A DNA stretch of 24,700 nt, taken from IMG/VR virus record IMGVR_UViG_3300043788_000351, positions 1 to 24,700 of that record; one strand, given 5' to 3'. Origin of the DNA: a virus. The translations under genes were made by a program, and so were the position numbers. Under the pieces are notes generated by a model that worked only from the letters and a program-made list of their open reading frames with translations, did no database searches and had not been told where the DNA came from. Below are positions 22,249-24,700 of the stretch, one piece after another (position 1 is the stretch's first letter; every line of letters starts with the position of its first letter).

Positions 22249-23096
22249 CAGGGGCCACCCTTCGGCGCGCGCGGCTTTCGGGCGCGGATGCCTTTCGTCG
22301 GCTCGAAGCGCTCGACGATCTCCGCCCTCGTCCCGTGGAGCTCGAGTAACTCGCCGCCGAGCGCCACGCGGGCGAGCCGGTGGGCGTCCTCGGGCTTGCC
22401 GCTGACGATCTTGGTGAGTGATTCGCGGAGGCGCTTCGCGTCGGCCTCTGCCTCAGTAGCGGCCGCGAGCGCCGCCTTCCGCGCGGCGGATGTCTGATCG
22501 TTGACGCGCGCGATCTCGTCGCGGACCCGCTGCTCCCAGAAGGTCGTGGCGCGCGCGGCGCCTTGCTTGATCCTGATGTTCTCGTCCTCGAGCACGCGAA
22601 CGCACGCCGCGAGCTCCTCGTTCTTCCGGAGGGCAGCGTCGCGCTCGGCCTCCGCAGTCTTCAGCCATTCCCCGAGGAACGAACCGTCAGCCGCGACGAT
22701 CGCCGGCGCGCCGTCGTCGATCTTCTTTTGAAACTCGGCGATCTTCTCCTCGAGATCGTCGCGCTCCTTCTCCATGCGCGAACGCTCTTCGTCCGCCTTG
22801 TCGCGAGCTTTCTCGGCTTCGTCCTTGTCCTCGACGGCGTCGTCACGCTCCTTCTTGATCGGGTCGACGAGCTCCCTGATGAGCTCGGGGAGCGCGCCGG
22901 CCTCGTGAATGCAGGTCGCCTCCGCCGCATCCATTCCTGCCTCGAGCGCCTCGATGAGCGCGACGACCGTGTCGCCGTCGATCTCCTGACCGATCGAGGC
23001 GCGAACGCGGAGCTCGCGAAGGCCCGAGAGGCTGAGCGACGCGGGGACGTAGCCCGAGGCCGCGGCGAACCGTCCAAGAGATGCGGCGCGCTTCAC
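22248..23096 (-). CDS. Long coiled-coil protein
   Basis: A 282-residue protein. Residues 1-75 are mixed and include GYVPASL, also found in the gene 23999-24250 (GYVPGSL). Residues 75-225 are an almost unbroken coiled coil (KKERDDAVEDKDEAEKARDK, then RSRMEKERDDLEEKIAEF). The C-terminus is basic (GIRARKPRAPKG) and could bind nucleic acid. Possible roles are scaffolding, a structural rod or a DNA-associated protein. It overlaps RadC by ATGA. Confidence 0.68.
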   Translation of the reverse strand: MKRAASLGRFAAASGYVPASLSLSGLRELRVRASIGQEIDGDTVVALIEALEAGMDAAEATCIHEAGALPELIRELVDPIKKERDDAVEDKDEAEKARDKADEERSRMEKERDDLEEKIAEFQKKIDDGAPAIVAADGSFLGEWLKTAEAERDAALRKNEELAACVRVLEDENIRIKQGAARATTFWEQRVRDEIARVNDQTSAARKAALAAATEAEADAKRLRESLTKIVSGKPEDAHRLARVALGGELLELHGTRAEIVERFEPTKGIRARKPRAPKGGP

Positions 23097-23584
23097 GTCG
23101 CACCCGGCACGGAGGAGAAGGATCCGTCGGCGACCACGACGATGTGATCGAGGAGCGGGAGGCCGACGATCGCGGCCGCCTTCTTGAGCTCGCGCGTGAA
23201 CTCGACGTCCTGCGATGACGCCTTGACGTCTCCGCTCGGGTGATTGTGGGCGAGGTCGCGATCTTCGAGGCGTCGCGAAGCCGTTGCAATCATCCTATCA
23301 CGACAGGCGACGGGCTGCGTCACGAGGACCGTGCGGAGGACGTCGACGATCCGCATCCCGCAGCCCTGCATCCCGCCCTTCGAGAGCTCGACGACGGCGG
23401 TGACGCGGTTCGCGCCGTTGACGCAGATCGCGATGCAATGCTCGACGGGGAGCTTGCCGATCCGCTCGGAGGCGATCGCGGCGAGGTCCGTCGAGAGGTG
23501 GACGGCCTCCCGCGGGAGCGAGAGGGTTCGCTCGCGGACCATGCGGAGCCCGAGCTGAGGGACCTTGTAGCGTTGCGCCTTCAC
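23093..23584 (-). CDS. radC: RadC-type JAMM domain protein interrupted by an in-frame 45-base repeat
   Basis: A 163-residue MPN/JAMM domain protein of the RadC type, with the metal motif HNHPSGDVKASSQD (H113, H115, S123, D126) and E48 (VEHC) as the likely catalytic Glu. It lacks the N-terminal helix-hairpin-helix of full RadC, as many phage versions do. Residues 95-110 (R-DRMIATASRRLEDR-D) come from repeat copy D and split the strand just before HNHP. Without the 45 bases the protein reads QPVACR-LAHNHPSG, which restores the family spacing (as in SALILAHNHPSG). The insertion might inactivate the enzyme or be tolerated as a loop. The function of RadC is unsettled even in E. coli. Confidence 0.85.
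   Translation of the reverse strand: MKAQRYKVPQLGLRMVRERTLSLPREAVHLSTDLAAIASERIGKLPVEHCIAICVNGANRVTAVVELSKGGMQGCGMRIVDVLRTVLVTQPVACRDRMIATASRRLEDRDLAHNHPSGDVKASSQDVEFTRELKKAAAIVGLPLLDHIVVVADGSFSSVPGAT
23256..23300 (-). repeat. 45-base dispersed repeat, copy D, inside radC
   Basis: Identical to copy C. It is in the one frame without internal stops and adds exactly 15 codons to radC. The left flank CTGTCG is the same as at copy C. Confidence 0.95.
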
Positions 23585-23724
23585 GACGCCTCCGCGGCGA
23601 TCGCCGCCTCCACGTCGTCCTCGAGCAAGAGAGCGATCACGACGTCGGCGTCCTGCTCGCGCGTCTTGGCGCGGTCGAGCTCGTCGAGATAGGAGTCGCG
23701 GCGGTCGCGGACGATGACGATCAC
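23581..23724 (-). CDS. Hypothetical 47-residue protein, GTG start
   Basis: A small acidic helical protein (RDSYLDELDRAKTREQDADV, then VIALLLEDDVEAAIAAEAS). The GTG at 23724 overlaps the upstream TGA; the stop overlaps the radC start. The function is unknown. Confidence 0.55.
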   Translation of the reverse strand: MIVIVRDRRDSYLDELDRAKTREQDADVVIALLLEDDVEAAIAAEAS

Positions 23725-24002
23725 GACGACACCCCGACGAGGAGCGAGGCGGCCAGCATCAGCTTCGTGAACTCGCGGAGCTCGGCGACCTGCTCCGCCG
23801 TGATGAAGGCCCCGTCGCTGGCGACGTCGATCGCCGACTCGGCGGCATCGCGAAGCGCAGCGAGAACGCCGTTGACGCCGATCTGCGAGACGAGCCGCCC
23901 CACGCGGAGGCTTCGGATTCCCATGTCCTCCGCGCCGGGGTAGTCCTCCGCCTTCGCGTCGCCGTTGATCTCGAGGCCCGCGATGATCTCGTCGCCGATC
24001 AC
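23721..24002 (-). CDS. Hypothetical protein, GTG start
   Basis: A 93-residue protein starting VIGDEIIAGLEINGDAKAED, helical near the C-terminus (AEQVAELREFTKLMLAASLL). The GTG at 24002 overlaps the stop of the first gene after the leader as GTGA. No family is recognised. Confidence 0.6.
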   Translation of the reverse strand: MIGDEIIAGLEINGDAKAEDYPGAEDMGIRSLRVGRLVSQIGVNGVLAALRDAAESAIDVASDGAFITAEQVAELREFTKLMLAASLLVGVSS

Positions 24003-24250
24003 GACGCCACCTCGATCTCGAACGAGGCGACGCGGTAGGTGAGCGAGCCGGGGACGTAGCCGCGGCCGGCATGGCGGGCGAAGTCCTTCGCGTTCTTCGC
24101 GTTGATCGTCTCGACCCAGCCCTCGGCGTCCTCGCGCGAGCAGAAGCCGATCGAGTCGGCGTGCATCGTCCCGACGAGGACGGTGCCGTGCGTGAACTCG
24201 CGCACGAAGCGGAGGAGGAAGGGATAGGGGCTCTTCTTGGTCGTGGTCAT
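23999..24250 (-). CDS. Hypothetical phage protein, first gene after leader copy 2
   Basis: An 83-residue protein: MTTTKKSPYPFLLRFVREFT, then GFCSREDAEGWVETINAKNA and RGYVPGSLTYRVASFEIEV. The middle suggests a small alpha/beta fold. It is the first gene after the promoter/leader and probably an early gene. Its 3' end (17 bases) is identical to that of the first gene after leader copy 1, though the proteins are otherwise unrelated. Confidence 0.68.
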   Translation of the reverse strand: MTTTKKSPYPFLLRFVREFTHGTVLVGTMHADSIGFCSREDAEGWVETINAKNAKDFARHAGRGYVPGSLTYRVASFEIEVAS

Positions 24251-24338
24251 CTTGGCATCCGCCCTTTCGGGTCGCCGTATCGCGGCGTCCCATGATCTAG
24301 TTATATCCCATGAACGGCCTCGCGCCAGTTCTTTTTTA
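24251..24338 (-). promoter_or_regulatory. Promoter and structured 5' leader, copy 2
   Basis: It has the same layout as copy 1: CTAAAAAAG, CCGTTC, GGGATATAACTAGATC (-10-like), CATGGG, hairpin CGCCG/CGGCG (24273-24287), CCC-GAAA-GGG (24262-24271), GCGGATGCC, then ATG at 24250. The first stem differs in sequence from copy 1 but keeps full pairing (GCGCC/GGCGC becomes CGCCG/CGGCG), which supports an RNA structure. It would drive the long operon to its left. Confidence 0.68.
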
Positions 24339-24394
24339 GGTGGGCCGGTCGATTTCTCCGGAAGGCCTTGTTTCAGCGGTCCTTCGCGAACTTC

Positions 24395-24409
24395 CCGTAG
24401 ACCCTACGG
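24395..24409 (-). terminator. Possible hairpin at the end of the methyltransferase gene
   Basis: CCGTAG and CTACGG pair with a 3-base loop, overlapping the methyltransferase stop codon. No U-tract follows, so it may only protect the mRNA 3' end or be chance. Confidence 0.25.
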
Positions 24410-24700
24410 CCTACCGGTTCTCTCTCTCTCTCTCTTGCGCCGCATAGACCGATCGGCGAGCCCCGAGTAGACGCCCCCGCGGGTGATGCGCGCCTTTGCG
24501 ATCTCGATGTACTCCGCCTCGCGCTCGATCCCGACGACCTCGTCCCAGCCCGCTTGCAGGCACCCGATCATCTCCGAGCCCGACCCCGAGAACGGGACGA
24601 GGATCCGGCGCGGCGTTCCTCGCTTCGGCGGGAGGATGAGCCTCGCGAGGTAGCGGATCAAGTCAATGGGTTTTAGCGTCGGATGGATATTGGTTCGCGG
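24404..24700 (-). CDS. DNA methyltransferase, C-terminal part (5' end outside the window)
   Basis: The frame is open to the window edge and starts mid-gene: NIHPTLKPIDLIRYLARLIL, then VPFSGSGSEMIGCLQAGWDE, VVGIEREAEYIEIAKARI. HPTLKP followed by the AdoMet motif FSGSGS at the C-terminus is the usual order in N4-cytosine/N6-adenine methylases of the beta class. The catalytic DPPY or SPPY should lie outside the window. The last ten residues are encoded by a (GA)8 repeat (RERERT) and look added. A TTG at 24661 could be mistaken for a start, but the conserved residues upstream rule it out. Confidence 0.85.
   Translation of the reverse strand, partial: PRTNIHPTLKPIDLIRYLARLILPPKRGTPRRILVPFSGSGSEMIGCLQAGWDEVVGIEREAEYIEIAKARITRGGVYSGLADRSMRRKRERERTGRP

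Noticed and set aside
6146-23300. CRISPR array
   Set aside because: The four repeats are thousands of bases apart and have no spacer arrangement. A solitary-repeat origin remains possible, but there is no array.
24659-24661. TTG start giving an 85-residue complete methylase-like protein
   Set aside because: Conserved residues HPTLKP lie upstream in the same frame, so the gene continues past the window edge.

Overview
The window is a piece of a tailed-phage or prophage genome (Caudoviricetes type) with high GC, from a GC-rich host. The evidence is a terminase large subunit, a DUF1073-type portal with a Mu gpF-like head protein, a glycine-rich tail fibre, and about 45 tightly packed small genes on the minus strand. 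Most neighbours overlap by 4 bases (ATGA or GTGA), so the minus strand reads as long translationally coupled operons. The host cannot be named from the sequence. A cysteine-rich lipoprotein and a REC-EAL regulator would fit a GC-rich proteobacterium or myxobacterium, but that is inference. No integrase, major capsid, endolysin or replication gene is visible, so the genome continues on both sides.

Layout, read in the transcription direction (right to left). 24700-24404: 3' part of a DNA methyltransferase. 24345-24251: a promoter plus structured leader. 24250-14714: the early/accessory operon, with small proteins, an RadC-type JAMM protein carrying a 45-base in-frame insertion, a coiled-coil protein, two glycosyltransferase-like proteins, a membrane protein, zinc-ribbon proteins, a winged-helix protein, a DHH phosphoesterase and a Dam-like methylase. 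14717-14636: a second copy of the promoter/leader, driving a small protein and a cysteine-rich lipoprotein. 12146-13760: a plus-strand insert with a REC-EAL c-di-GMP phosphodiesterase and a zinc-finger protein. 12083-8633: small unknown genes and a winged-helix protein. 8760-6659: terminase subunits. 6649-1: two small genes, a tRNA-like sequence, portal, four small genes, Mu gpF-like protein, a small membrane protein and the tail fibre.

The most unusual signal is a 45-base repeat present four times (6146-6190, 13365-13409, 17371-17415, 23256-23300). The copies differ at only one position and always lie in the same orientation as the gene they touch. Three sit at or just past a gene's 3' end. 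The fourth lies in frame inside radC, next to the metal-binding HNHP motif; removing exactly 45 bases restores the normal RadC spacing. Other notable signals are two leaders with a compensatory stem change, a run of 14 G that separates two reading frames, and an EAL enzyme and a DHH phosphoesterase in the same phage.
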